Of a stretch of 64,000 nucleotides of DNA, positions 40,190 to 48,993 are shown piece by piece. A program made the position numbers and the translations under genes. Source of the stretch: JAAYYY01 sp964602995 (GTDB lineage: Bacteria; Chloroflexota; Anaerolineae; Promineifilales; Promineifilaceae); the NCBI GenBank assembly GCA_964602995.1, contig CAZRTM010000002.1, positions 47,956 through 111,955 on the forward strand. The letters run 5' to 3'. The first letter of the stretch is position 1; each line of letters opens with the position of its first letter. The notes beneath the pieces were generated by a model. It saw only the letters and a list, made by a program, of their open reading frames with translations. It had not been told where the DNA came from and did not search any database.

Positions 40190-41017
40190 CTAATTGTCCA
40201 GGCGCACGTCCACGCTGCACTGGTTAGTGATGTCGCCGTTGCTGTTGGTGACCGTCAGTCGTATCTGGTAGGGGCCGGGAGCCCACTCAGTGAGGTTCAG
40301 GTTGCCGCCGAGGATGCCCTCGTCGACTGGTGTTTCCACCGTTCTCAGAAGTGGACCCCAAAGGTCGTTGGTCTGGGGACCACGTATTTCCAGTTCGTAG
40401 AATCCGAAATCTTCTGTATTGGCCGTTCCGAAGACGTTCAGCACATTCCGAATGGTCGCGCCTGGTTGAGGATCGGTAATGTTGGCGTCTTCGCTGCAAG
40501 CGGCAACCGGTGCTTGCGGAGGCTGTTCGCCCTCCTGCTCGTCGCCTTCAGCGGGTGATTGGCTGGTGGCATCGGCCGGCACGGTCGTGGAGAGGGTTTC
40601 CGTGTCGGTGATTGGCGCGCCCCCTTCTGCTTCGGAGAGAGTCACCGTGGGTGGCAGGGGAGAGGTGGGAGATGGAGCAATCTCTGGGTCTTCAGTCTCT
40701 TCTTCCGTGGGCGTGGGTTGCGGGCCGAAGCCAGGCTCGAAGGTGGGCGTAGGTGGCCGGAGTAGCTCAGGGGGCAGGTTAGGCCGCACTTCAATGTTGA
40801 CGTAGGCCACGATGGCGGCGATGCTGCCGAGAAGCACCATGAAGAATAGCGCTCTGTTGCGGACGAGCAGGGCAGTCTCCCGTTCCAGGCGGAAGACGGC
40901 GCGGCGCAAGGCCCCCTGTGAGCGCAGAAACTCGCTGGTGAACCAGAGCAGGCCCAGCGCGCACAGGATGTATATCCATACGTCGTTGCGTATCAGGAAG
41001 ACGTAGAGGCGATCCAT
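40190..41017 (-). CDS. Membrane-anchored protein with Pro/Thr linker and C-terminal Ig-like domain (unknown)
   Basis: I do not recognise this family. 275 residues: two predicted helices near the N-terminus (about 13-30 and 57-75) with a short basic stretch between them, then an external Pro/Thr/Glu-rich linker (85-170). A compact beta-rich domain of about 95 residues follows (ACSEDANITDPQPGATIRN... to the end), with two cysteines that could pair. The domain's GPYQIRLTVTNSNGDI pattern is Ig/FnIII-like. It is last in a minus-strand run after xer and the purine phosphorylase. A surface role is likely; nothing more can be said. Confidence 0.7.
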   Translation of the reverse strand: MDRLYVFLIRNDVWIYILCALGLLWFTSEFLRSQGALRRAVFRLERETALLVRNRALFFMVLLGSIAAIVAYVNIEVRPNLPPELLRPPTPTFEPGFGPQPTPTEEETEDPEIAPSPTSPLPPTVTLSEAEGGAPITDTETLSTTVPADATSQSPAEGDEQEGEQPPQAPVAACSEDANITDPQPGATIRNVLNVFGTANTEDFGFYELEIRGPQTNDLWGPLLRTVETPVDEGILGGNLNLTEWAPGPYQIRLTVTNSNGDITNQCSVDVRLDN

Positions 41018-41069
41018 TATTCGGGAGGCGACCAGTCAGTGGGATGCAACAGCGCAGGGTTGCGAGCTG

Positions 41070-41912
41070 TTACAATCGCTTTAGAACTCCATGGAGCAGG
41101 TGTGTAAGACGGGGGACGACCAGTTTACCAACCTCGAGCACTTCTTCGTGCGTTGTCTTCTGCCCGGGTTTGGGGTCTGGTGTGGCGATGTTGGTGATGG
41201 TAGAAATGCCCAGAACGCGCATGCCGCTATGGCGCGCCACGACGACAGAGGGTGCGGTGGACATCCCGACTGCATCTGCGCCGACCGTCTGCAACAGGCG
41301 CAATTCGGCCGGCGTTTCGTAACTGGGGCCACCCACAAAGGCGTAGACGCCTTCGCGCAGAGTGTAATCGGCGTCCGCAGCAACTTCACGGGCCAGGCGG
41401 CGCAGGTCAGGGTCGTACGGTTCGGTCATATCTGGGAACCGGGGGCCTGCCTCGTCGTCGTTCGGCCCGCGCAGCGGGTTGCGGCCGGCCAGTCCGGGGA
41501 AGTTAATGTGATCGCGAATCAGCATCAGGTCACCGGCTTCGAATTGGGGATTGAGGCCGCCTGCCGCGTTGGTCACAATGAAGGTCTCGATGCCCAGCCG
41601 GTGCATGACGCGAGCAGGCATCGTAATCTGGCTCATGGAGTAACCTTCGTAATAATGGACGCGGCCCTGGAGCACCAGTACCTCTTTGCCCTCCAGCTTG
41701 CCAATGACCAGCCGCCCGCTGTGCCCAGCTACGGTAGAGACAGGCCAGTGCGGCAGCTCGTTGAAGGGAATGATGTCCGCCGCTTCGACAGCGCTGGCGA
41801 GGCCACTGAGGCCGGATCCTAAAACCATGCCAATTACCGGCCGGTATTTAGTTTGTTCGTTGATGGCAACTGCTGCTTCTGTGATCTGTTCAGGAGTAAT
41901 GAAAGAGTCCAT
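41070..41912 (-). CDS. Purine-nucleoside phosphorylase (trimeric class I)
   Basis: Splits guanosine and inosine (possibly adenosine) with phosphate for purine salvage. The 280-residue protein has VLGSGLSGLA near residue 32, VAGHSGRLVIG (phosphate-binding His), GRVHYYEGYSM, TNAAGGLNPQF and the substrate pocket GGPSYETPAELR with MSTAPSVVVARH. It is the PunA/PNP type and differs from the hexameric DeoD type. It starts 42 bases after xer. Another nucleoside phosphorylase (mtnP) is encoded at 49 kb, and the two share folds but differ in motifs. Confidence 0.95.
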   Translation of the reverse strand: MDSFITPEQITEAAVAINEQTKYRPVIGMVLGSGLSGLASAVEAADIIPFNELPHWPVSTVAGHSGRLVIGKLEGKEVLVLQGRVHYYEGYSMSQITMPARVMHRLGIETFIVTNAAGGLNPQFEAGDLMLIRDHINFPGLAGRNPLRGPNDDEAGPRFPDMTEPYDPDLRRLAREVAADADYTLREGVYAFVGGPSYETPAELRLLQTVGADAVGMSTAPSVVVARHSGMRVLGISTITNIATPDPKPGQKTTHEEVLEVGKLVVPRLTHLLHGVLKRL

Positions 41913-41954
41913 AGAAGTTATCCTGTTGCAACACCAGGAGGAAAGGCCAGTTGC

Positions 41955-42821
41955 CTACTCTTCCTCGTCCTCGGCGATCTGCGCATAGATCTGGGTGGTC
42001 GAAATATTGGCGTGACCTAACAATTGCTGGATGCGCTGTAGATCGGCGCCGCTTTCCAGCTTATGAGCAGCGAAGCTGTGGCGCAAGGTATGGGGAGTTA
42101 CGTCTCCACTAAGTTTAATCTGCCGCGCGTACGCTTTGATGATTAGCCATAGACCCTGCCTCGTAAGCTGTTGGCCACGATGGTTCAGGAAAAGAGCAGT
42201 TTCCTCCTCGTTTTTCAGCAGGTGGGGCCGGCCTCGCTCCAGATAGGCATCGAGGATTTCTCTGGTCTCTTCTTCAAAGGGTAACATCCTGACCTGTCCG
42301 TCCTTGCTCGGACAGTATAAGGCGGACTTGTCCAGATCCAGATCTTGCACGCGGAGCGAGACGATCTCGGTGACGCGCATGCCTGTGGCGTAGAGGAGGT
42401 TAAGCAAGGCGCTGTCGCGCAGCCCCTTTGGCGAGTTCTCGGCCCTGGGCGCTGCGAGCAAATTGCCAACGTCTTCAGATGATAGAGTCTTAGGCAGGCG
42501 TTTCTGTACTTTAGGCGAGTCAACCTCTTTTGCAGGATTGTCATCCACCAGGCTGCGCTTGGCCAGAAAGTTGAAGAATGATTTGATGGCTGCCACTTTG
42601 CGCGCGACTGACGATGAGGCATAGGGCTGCTCTTTCATGTGGCGCACGTATTCCCCTACAATGTCATCGCCAACAGCGCTCCACTGGTCGATGGAAGGAT
42701 GTTCTGACTCCAGGAAACGGTAGAACTGACTGAGGTCATTCTTATAGGCCGCAGTCGTGTTCTCCGAATATTTATATTCGCGCTTCACAACATCAAGAAA
42801 GGCGAAGATTTGGTCTTCCAT
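41955..42821 (-). CDS. Tyrosine recombinase XerC/XerD-like
   Basis: Site-specific recombinase, 288 residues, the size of housekeeping Xer proteins. The SAM-like core-binding domain occupies about 5-90 and the catalytic domain 110-288. Catalytic residues are Arg149 (TGMRVTE), the HTLRH box (His-x-x-Arg), His in LGHANIS and Tyr279 (TTQIYAQI). It ends with an acidic tail (EDEEE). No inverted repeats, attachment sites or cargo flank it, so chromosome-dimer resolution is more likely than a mobile-element role. A strong promoter lies about 115 bases upstream. It heads an operon with the purine phosphorylase. Confidence 0.9.
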   Translation of the reverse strand: MEDQIFAFLDVVKREYKYSENTTAAYKNDLSQFYRFLESEHPSIDQWSAVGDDIVGEYVRHMKEQPYASSSVARKVAAIKSFFNFLAKRSLVDDNPAKEVDSPKVQKRLPKTLSSEDVGNLLAAPRAENSPKGLRDSALLNLLYATGMRVTEIVSLRVQDLDLDKSALYCPSKDGQVRMLPFEEETREILDAYLERGRPHLLKNEEETALFLNHRGQQLTRQGLWLIIKAYARQIKLSGDVTPHTLRHSFAAHKLESGADLQRIQQLLGHANISTTQIYAQIAEDEEE

Positions 42822-42935
42822 CGCCTGCTACTCCTATGGTCTTGACTCGCGGGCAAACTTCTGGGCTATGTATCTGTCGGATAATGTTGGACAACGGGAA
42901 GCATCTTAACTTATTATGTCATCAACGCCTCTGAG

Positions 42936-42963
42936 ATTATAGCATTACTTTGCATAATATCAA
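42936..42963 (-). promoter_or_regulatory. Promoter of the xer-pnp operon
   Basis: On the minus strand TTGATA (42958-42963), 16-base spacer, perfect TATAAT (42936-42941). The AT-rich 280-base region between the xer and GTPase genes holds no gene. An inverted pair TTATTATG/CATAATAA flanks this promoter. Confidence 0.65.
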
Positions 42964-43103
42964 CACAAGCTTCATTTGTCATAATAAAAAGCTCCTCGCC
43001 GGCCTGAGCTGAGCAAGCGATAGCTTACTCCCTTCTGGTGTAAAAAGTGGCGGTGAGATATCATTGAGCGACTTCTGGGGCGGGGGAGATTAAGAGAGGT
43101 GTA

Positions 43104-44435
43104 ATGTCCACGAACAATTCTACACGAGTGATTATTGCCGGCGCGGCCGGACGAGATTTTCATGATTTTAACAGTTTCTATCGTGACAATGAGGCATATC
43201 GGGTTGTAGCGTTTACAGCAACGCAGATACCCAATATTGAAGACCGCCGCTATCCGGCCAGCCTTAGTGGCCACCTTTATCCCGAGGGAATTCCCATCTA
43301 TCCTGAGGCGCAGCTAGAGGAGCTGATTCAGGAACATAACGTCGGGCAGGTCATCTTTTCCTACTCCGACGTGTCGCACGAACACGTGATGCATCTGGCC
43401 TCTCGGGTGCTGGCGGCCGGAGCCGACTTTGGGCTGCTAGGCCCTGGCCACATGATGTTGGAGGCAGAGAAGCCGGTCGTTTCGGTCAACGCCGTGCGTA
43501 CAGGCAGCGGAAAAAGCCAGACATCGCGCCACGTTGTGCAGGTGTTGCAAGAGCTGGGCTATGAGCGAGTTGTAGCTGTGCGCCATCCGATGCCCTATGG
43601 CGACCTGGAGGCGCAGGCAGTACAGCGCTTTGCATCGTATGAGGATATGGACGAGGCCGAATGTACCATTGAAGAGCGGGAAGAGTATGAGCCTTACGTG
43701 GAGATGGGCGTCATCATTTACGCTGGTGTCGATTACCATGCGATCCTGGCAAGGGCGCAAGAGGAGGCCGAGATTATTGTCTGGGATGGGGGCAATAACG
43801 ACCTGCCCTTTTACCGGCCGGATGTTCATATTGTCGTAGCTGATCCGCACCGGCCGGGCCACGAGCTGCGCTATCACCCAGGTGAAACGAACTTACGCAT
43901 GGCTGATATTGTGCTGATTAACAAGGTTGATTCGGCTTCCAACGAGGGCGTGATTGCGGTACAGCAGAATGTGCGGGAGGTCAATGCCCACGCACATATC
44001 GTGAAGGCAGCATCGCCGATTTTCGTCGACGATCCGGATGCCATTCGTGGCAAGCGGGTGCTGGTGATTGAGGACGGGCCGACGTTGACTCATGGCGGTA
44101 TGGCTTACGGGGCGGGTTACCTGGCTGCCAACTACTTTGATGCCGCTGAGATTGTTGATCCGCGGCCTTACGCCGTTGGCTCGCTGGTCGACACCTATGA
44201 AAAGTTTTCCAACGCGGCGGGCATTCTACCGGCCATGGGTTACGGTGAGCAGCAGATCGCCGATCTGGAAGAGACGGTGCATAACACGCCTGCTGATCTG
44301 GTGTTGATTGCCACACCTATTGACCTGGGACGGTTGATTAATATCAAGCAGCCGACACAGCGGGTGCGCTATGAGTTGCAGGTGATTGGGCAGCCAACAC
44401 TGAAGGAGTTATTGGCTCGGAAGCTGCGGCCTTGA
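43104..44435 (+). CDS. Predicted GTPase / cyclic 2,3-diphosphoglycerate synthase-like protein
   Basis: 443 residues. The N-terminal Rossmann domain (RVIIAGAAGRDFHDFN) is followed by a P-loop, TGSGKS (133-138), and downstream ADIVLINKVD and LVIEDGPTLTHGGMAYGAG. This order matches the COG2403 family, which includes archaeal cyclic 2,3-diphosphoglycerate synthase, the enzyme making the thermoprotectant cDPG. Bacterial members are widespread but uncharacterised, so the product may differ. The ATG follows GAGAGGTG. The gene stands alone, convergent with the PKD-CAP gene 10 bases downstream. Confidence 0.82.
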   Translation: MSTNNSTRVIIAGAAGRDFHDFNSFYRDNEAYRVVAFTATQIPNIEDRRYPASLSGHLYPEGIPIYPEAQLEELIQEHNVGQVIFSYSDVSHEHVMHLASRVLAAGADFGLLGPGHMMLEAEKPVVSVNAVRTGSGKSQTSRHVVQVLQELGYERVVAVRHPMPYGDLEAQAVQRFASYEDMDEAECTIEEREEYEPYVEMGVIIYAGVDYHAILARAQEEAEIIVWDGGNNDLPFYRPDVHIVVADPHRPGHELRYHPGETNLRMADIVLINKVDSASNEGVIAVQQNVREVNAHAHIVKAASPIFVDDPDAIRGKRVLVIEDGPTLTHGGMAYGAGYLAANYFDAAEIVDPRPYAVGSLVDTYEKFSNAAGILPAMGYGEQQIADLEETVHNTPADLVLIATPIDLGRLINIKQPTQRVRYELQVIGQPTLKELLARKLRP

Positions 44436-44445
44436 TCAAGCTTAA

Positions 44446-46350
44446 TCAGGGAAGGATCGGTTCTGGCTCCTCAAGGCGGATCCCGAACTCCGCGGTCCAA
44501 TACCAGATGTTAGGTGCAGCGCCGTCGGCGTAGAAACCGATGCCTACTTCCCTGGCATTGGGGTTCAGGATCAGCACGCGGTGTGGCGGGCTGTTGACCC
44601 AGAACTCGACCACGGGGATGGGGCTTTCCCAACCCCAGGCGACAGCTTCACCGCCATAAATGCCGCGGTAGCCATACCGTTGTTGCCGCTCAATGGGGCG
44701 GGAGCCGTCGGAGCCTTCGTGCATCACTTCTGGATGCTGGGCCATATCCAGAGAGTGATGTTGGGCGGCAACGGTTAGCTCGTAGCTATAGTCGAGGGGA
44801 GGCAGCCCGTGCAGGCGGCGGGCCTCGTTGATATACCACAGCAACTGCTCTGATGGGGAGGCGTTTTCCGGGAGCGGTGACTGTGGAGGCAAGGTCACCG
44901 GTTGGAAGTCGCCGCTGCCCGGGCTGGCGCTGGCGCCGCCAGGGGAGACGCTCTGCCCGGGCATGGGTTGTGGTAGTGCATCTGGCGCCGCAGAGCTGTC
45001 GGGTGAGGTGGGTTCAGCAGGCGGTGGATTCTCTTGAATGAGGCCAGGGTCGATGGGGGGCGCAATGGTCGTTGGTAGCGGCTCATTGCCATTTGAACCA
45101 ACGGCCAGCAGCGGCACGTAATGGCTGAAGATTCCGGCGCCCACGCGAATGGAGTGGACAATCGTTGATTCGCCATACTCATTGCCGGCAACAAGCGTGA
45201 CCTGATAATCACCAGGCTGGTGATACGTGTGCCGGATCAACTCCCCGTTATAAAGGCGGCCGTCACCCATATCCCATTGCAGGCTGTTGACCGTGTCGTC
45301 GGTAAAGGCCTGCAGGTCAATGGGCTGACCCGTTACCGTTTCTGCCGGGAGCACAAAATCGGCCACCGGTGCAGCACCAACAGTCACAGGCAAGGTCAAC
45401 TGGGCTTGCCCGTATTGGCTGGTGACTGTCAGGTGCACTTCATAGCGGCCCGGAGCTGAGTATTGGTGCGAGGGGTTTGGCTCTGTGGAAGTGGCCCCGT
45501 CGCCGAAGTCCCAATTAAAAGAGAGCGGTCGTTCGCCGCCACTCTGGTTCGTAAAGTACACCGCCTGACCGGTCGTGACAACGTCGTCGGAGATAGAGAA
45601 GGCGGCCGTTGGTTCGGAGACAACGGTAACTGCGCTCAGCGCCGTAGCTGCTCCAAGCGGATTGGATACTTTGAGCTGCAAGTCGTAGATACCGGGGCTG
45701 CCATAGACGACGACCGGATCTTTGCTGCTAATTTCCCGGCCATCGCCCAGGTTCCATCTCTGAGTGATCGGTCCCGAGCCATTGACCATCGCCGTCAGAG
45801 CCACTGGCTGGCCAACGGAAACAACGGGCGGTTCCACGGAGATGAGAGCGCTGGGTGGCAGGCCCGACCAGAAGGTGACAACGGTGGCGTATTCGTTCCC
45901 GTCATAGTTGAGGATGACGTTGATTGCCTGTTCCGGACGGGTAAGGTCGGCGACGCCAACTTTGAAGCTGTAGGACGTTTCCGCAACGCCACCGTTACCT
46001 TCAACTACCGGTTGCCAGCTAAGGCGGTTGCTCTGAAAGTTGAAGGTCGTGGCCGGCGGATAGCGGTTAGAAGCGGAGGAAAGGCTGGAGGGCAGTGCAA
46101 GGATTACTTCAGGGCTGGCGCTGTGTGGCAGGGGATTGGTTAATTCCAGGCGAAGGGTGACTTCGGCGCCGGGCGTGGTAATCGGTGGAGAGACTGAGGC
46201 TGCCACCTGTAAAGGCCCATCAATTTGGGCAAGGCCCGTGAAACCTGGCTGTTCGGCCGGGGCGGCCAACAGTGGTGCTCGCACGGTCACAAATGTGAGC
46301 ATGGTGATGATTGTCAGGATGAACCCGGCGACGCGACACTTCCCTCGCAT
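44446..46350 (-). CDS. Secreted protein with three PKD repeats and a C-terminal CAP (SCP/PR-1) domain
   Basis: 634 residues. A signal segment (about 8-30) precedes a DUF11-like beta domain (about 50-160). Three PKD domains follow (about 165-250, 255-330, 335-405), each with the W-x-x-GDG core (WNLGDGREIS, WDFGDGATST, WDMGDGRLYN). A Pro/Ser linker (420-495) leads to a CAP domain (about 500-630): LLWYINEARRLHGLPPL, HSLDMAQHPEVMHEGSDGS, a Gly-Glu turn in YGGEAVAWGWES and WVNSPPHRVLILNPN. The CAP His and Glu cavity residues appear kept. Bacterial CAP proteins often bind lipids or wall components; the substrate here is unknown. The ATG lacks a clear promoter. Confidence 0.88.
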   Translation of the reverse strand: MRGKCRVAGFILTIITMLTFVTVRAPLLAAPAEQPGFTGLAQIDGPLQVAASVSPPITTPGAEVTLRLELTNPLPHSASPEVILALPSSLSSASNRYPPATTFNFQSNRLSWQPVVEGNGGVAETSYSFKVGVADLTRPEQAINVILNYDGNEYATVVTFWSGLPPSALISVEPPVVSVGQPVALTAMVNGSGPITQRWNLGDGREISSKDPVVVYGSPGIYDLQLKVSNPLGAATALSAVTVVSEPTAAFSISDDVVTTGQAVYFTNQSGGERPLSFNWDFGDGATSTEPNPSHQYSAPGRYEVHLTVTSQYGQAQLTLPVTVGAAPVADFVLPAETVTGQPIDLQAFTDDTVNSLQWDMGDGRLYNGELIRHTYHQPGDYQVTLVAGNEYGESTIVHSIRVGAGIFSHYVPLLAVGSNGNEPLPTTIAPPIDPGLIQENPPPAEPTSPDSSAAPDALPQPMPGQSVSPGGASASPGSGDFQPVTLPPQSPLPENASPSEQLLWYINEARRLHGLPPLDYSYELTVAAQHHSLDMAQHPEVMHEGSDGSRPIERQQRYGYRGIYGGEAVAWGWESPIPVVEFWVNSPPHRVLILNPNAREVGIGFYADGAAPNIWYWTAEFGIRLEEPEPILP

Positions 46351-46424
46351 TCACGCAGTGTATCAAAGTTATGACAAGGTTACAAGCAGAAGGCATAGGA
46401 GAACCTGACTGCTTCCGTCATGGA

Positions 46425-47165
46425 TTACTCAGGAGGCTGCCATTCGGGTGGTGGTGGCTGTTCAAGACCCGTGATGGCCATGCCATCTGCGATCATGCGG
46501 TTGATGACGTCTACGATCTCATACTCTCCTCGCTGGGAGAGGGGGACATTGTGCAGATATTCGCTGATTTGCGGCGGTACAATATAGATGAGGGAGGCCG
46601 CAAGGTTGCTGGGTGCGTTGGCCGGGTCTGGTTTCTCTACGATGCGCGTAATCTGACCACCCGCGCCGAAAGCAACGCTACTGCTCTGGGCCAACTGATC
46701 AGGCGGCAGCCGCTTTAGGCTGACGGCGAGTGGGGTGTGGGTATCGCAGTAGGCTTGCTTCAACTGCAGTAGATAATCCGAGGGCAGCATGTAATCGGCT
46801 GCCAGAACGAAGGATGGCGCGGTGAGGAAATCGATAGCAGTTGATAGAGCGTGCGCCGTGCCCAGGCGTTGCTCTTGCCGGCGGAAGGAGATGGTGAAGG
46901 GCCACGGGCTGGCCTGCCCCTGGTCAGCCTCTTCCAGGTATGTCTCAATCTGTCGGCCAAGGTACCCAATGACAAGGCAGAGATCTTTCACGCCGGCAAC
47001 GGCCAGAGCATCAAGGATGTGGGCAAGGAGTGGGCGCCCCGAAGCCTCGAGGAGAGGTTTTGGTTTGTGATCGGTATATGGAATGAGGCGGCGACCCCGG
47101 CCGGCGGCCAGAATGACAGCTTTCGTTGGTGGCCTGTCCAGGCAGGACCTAGGTGACGTGTGCAT
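46425..47165 (-). CDS. Nucleotidyltransferase (sugar-1-phosphate type, RfbA/GalU/ManC superfamily)
   Basis: Activates a sugar phosphate with an NTP to make a nucleotide sugar. The GT-A-like Rossmann fold begins KAVILAAGRGRRLIPYT and continues KPKPLLEASGRPLLAHIL, which is the pyrophosphorylase signature. The Asp in VLAADYMLPSDY and Glu-Lys in RIVEKPDPANA are the metal- and sugar-binding sites. I set the start at ATG 47165, because an earlier codon (47273) would overlap the divergent bactofilin gene and adds unrelated residues. At 247 residues there is no C-terminal beta-helix. The substrate sugar cannot be assigned. Confidence 0.88.
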   Translation of the reverse strand: MHTSPRSCLDRPPTKAVILAAGRGRRLIPYTDHKPKPLLEASGRPLLAHILDALAVAGVKDLCLVIGYLGRQIETYLEEADQGQASPWPFTISFRRQEQRLGTAHALSTAIDFLTAPSFVLAADYMLPSDYLLQLKQAYCDTHTPLAVSLKRLPPDQLAQSSSVAFGAGGQITRIVEKPDPANAPSNLAASLIYIVPPQISEYLHNVPLSQRGEYEIVDVINRMIADGMAITGLEQPPPPEWQPPE

Positions 47166-47246
47166 TACCGGATGCAAGCGATAAAATAGAGTGAACGGCT
47201 TAAAAACAATGGTAACGTCTCGCAGTGAAGAGGCAACTGCTGAACG

Positions 47247-48929
47247 ATGGCTCCCAACGATATAGACAAACAACGCAGCTTTTGGGGCAATCTCTTCAGG
47301 CGGAGCCGAAATGTCTTAGAGATTTCAGAGCCGCATTATGGCGATGTGGATAGCGATCGGCCGCTGCGCATCGCACCCGGCGTCACCTTACACGGCAATG
47401 TGCGCGCGCCTGAAGTGTGGGTTGCCGGTCTCCTGCAGGGGTATGTGTTGACGCCCAGACTTTGCGTAAATGCCGGGGGGCAGCTTCGTGGTGATGTGGT
47501 GGCAGTGCAGGTTGATACAGAGCCGGAAGGTAAGATTCGGGGCCGCCTGACTATGCTTTCTGCGGACCAGTTCCAATCACTGAACCGCGAGATGAGCGAA
47601 GGCTCTGCGCTGCTGGATCAGGTCGAGCTGCGGGCCGCTGTGGCGCGACTGCTGGAGATGGCGGGCGAGGACGAGGAGCAGGCCTCCAGGGTTGAGGAAA
47701 AGCTGCCAGGGTCGGGGAATGAGGAGCTGGCAATGGTGGCAGAAGCTGATATTGAGATGGCATCGTCACCAGAAGCCGTTCTGGCGGATGAGAGTGCTGA
47801 GGCTTTGCAACAAACAGAGGCGTTTCACACTGAGGCCCTGCAAAAGGCGCTGAGTGCAGCACAGGCAAAAATCGCACGGCTGGAGGCGTATCAGGAACGG
47901 GTGGAGCAGCACCCGCGGGATCCTGATGATGCGCGAGAACTTCTGGAGCAACGAGAAGCAGCGCTGCTGGAAGCGGAGCTGCAGATTCGTGACCTGGAAC
48001 AGCGGTTGACTGTTGCGTTGGGCCAGGCAGAGAAGTTGTCGGGACGGGTCGAGAGCCTGGAAGGCGCCCTGCAGGCCAGCGTGCAGCATGGGGTGGACCA
48101 GGAAGAGGCGTTGGTCCGATGGCAGGAGCTGGCGGAAGCGACAAAGGCTGATATGGTGCAGCTGGGGAGTGAAGTGGAGAGCCTCAATGCCCGGCTTCGT
48201 GAGCGCGATGATGAGGTCAGCCGTCTGCAACAGGCGCTGGCAGCGCAACAAGAGGAGCAACGGCGAGCTGAGGCGGCACGGCCGGAGAAGGATGATGAGG
48301 TCGCCAGGTTAGAGACGCGGCTGATTCAGTTGGAGCATTTGCTTGAGGATGCGCAGAATGAAGTGCAGGAGCAGCATGACCAGATACTCTGGTATCGCAC
48401 CTCGCTTAGTGCCTTAGAAGAGCAGTTGCAGTTCGCTCAGTCGCAACTTAGGGAACGGGAAGAGAGTGTTGCGGCGATGGAGCAGGAAGTGGAGAATCAG
48501 CGCGCCGCGGCTGAGAAGTGGCAGAATCGAGCAGGCCATCTTTCAGAGCTGCTTTATGATGCGACGAAACAGTTGAAGGAGCTTGGTGATGGCCCGCAGG
48601 CTGGTGAGCCGTCAGCGGCAGAACGAGCTGCAGAGGGGCGAACTTTGCGCCAGCAGTTGCGCGAGCGCGAAGCGCAGGTTGAGTCACTGGAGCTGGAGGT
48701 TGCCCGTTATCATAAGGAAATGGAAAGCCAGGGACGACGGCTGGCTGAGGCGAGAGCTGAGCTGGCCGAAAGCCAGGTTTTGCTACATAAGATGCGCGAG
48801 CAGGTTCGCGCTCGTGCAGAAGAAGTAGAGAAAATAAAGCGGCTGGCAACCAGCCGTATTCGAAAGCTGGAGGCCGCGTTGGCGCAGTATGAGCAACAGC
48901 GCCCTGGGGGTGGCTCGCGCTCATCCTGA
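47247..48929 (+). CDS. Bactofilin-domain protein fused to a long coiled coil
   Basis: 560 residues. The N-terminal 30 residues include a short amphipathic stretch (SFWGNLFRRSR) resembling bactofilin membrane anchors. A compact bactofilin-type beta-helix (about 40-105) shows repeated hydrophobic rungs: VTLHGNVRAPEVWVAG, LCVNAGGQLRGDVVA and EGKIRGRLTM. From about 185 to 550 nearly the whole chain is heptad-rich Glu/Gln/Arg/Ala coiled coil. Ordinary bactofilins are 120-200 residues, so this is an unusual polymer-forming head with a rod about 350 residues long. It may organise the envelope or recruit enzymes; mtnP, ftsW and a PBP-like gene follow. The coil's function is inferred only from pattern. 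Confidence 0.8.
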   Translation: MAPNDIDKQRSFWGNLFRRSRNVLEISEPHYGDVDSDRPLRIAPGVTLHGNVRAPEVWVAGLLQGYVLTPRLCVNAGGQLRGDVVAVQVDTEPEGKIRGRLTMLSADQFQSLNREMSEGSALLDQVELRAAVARLLEMAGEDEEQASRVEEKLPGSGNEELAMVAEADIEMASSPEAVLADESAEALQQTEAFHTEALQKALSAAQAKIARLEAYQERVEQHPRDPDDARELLEQREAALLEAELQIRDLEQRLTVALGQAEKLSGRVESLEGALQASVQHGVDQEEALVRWQELAEATKADMVQLGSEVESLNARLRERDDEVSRLQQALAAQQEEQRRAEAARPEKDDEVARLETRLIQLEHLLEDAQNEVQEQHDQILWYRTSLSALEEQLQFAQSQLREREESVAAMEQEVENQRAAAEKWQNRAGHLSELLYDATKQLKELGDGPQAGEPSAAERAAEGRTLRQQLREREAQVESLELEVARYHKEMESQGRRLAEARAELAESQVLLHKMREQVRARAEEVEKIKRLATSRIRKLEAALAQYEQQRPGGGSRSS

Positions 48930-48950
48930 GCAATTTCTGGCAAAACTGGT

Positions 48951-48956
48951 TATAAT
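48951..48956 (+). promoter_or_regulatory. -10 element upstream of mtnP
   Basis: A perfect TATAAT, 38 bases before the mtnP start codon. No good -35 is visible, so strength is uncertain. Confidence 0.45.
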
Positions 48957-48993
48957 GAAGCGATTTTGCGCAGTAGAGTTAAGAGGAAAGTAG

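Noticed and set aside
41955..42821. Integrase of a mobile element
   Set aside because: Size and motifs fit housekeeping Xer; no attachment repeats, cargo genes or composition change flank it.
42936..42980. dif-like recombination site next to the Xer gene
   Set aside because: One arm (TTATGCAAAGT on the minus strand) resembles a XerD half-site, but the other arm does not match, and the bases are better explained as the spacer of a TTGATA/TATAAT promoter.
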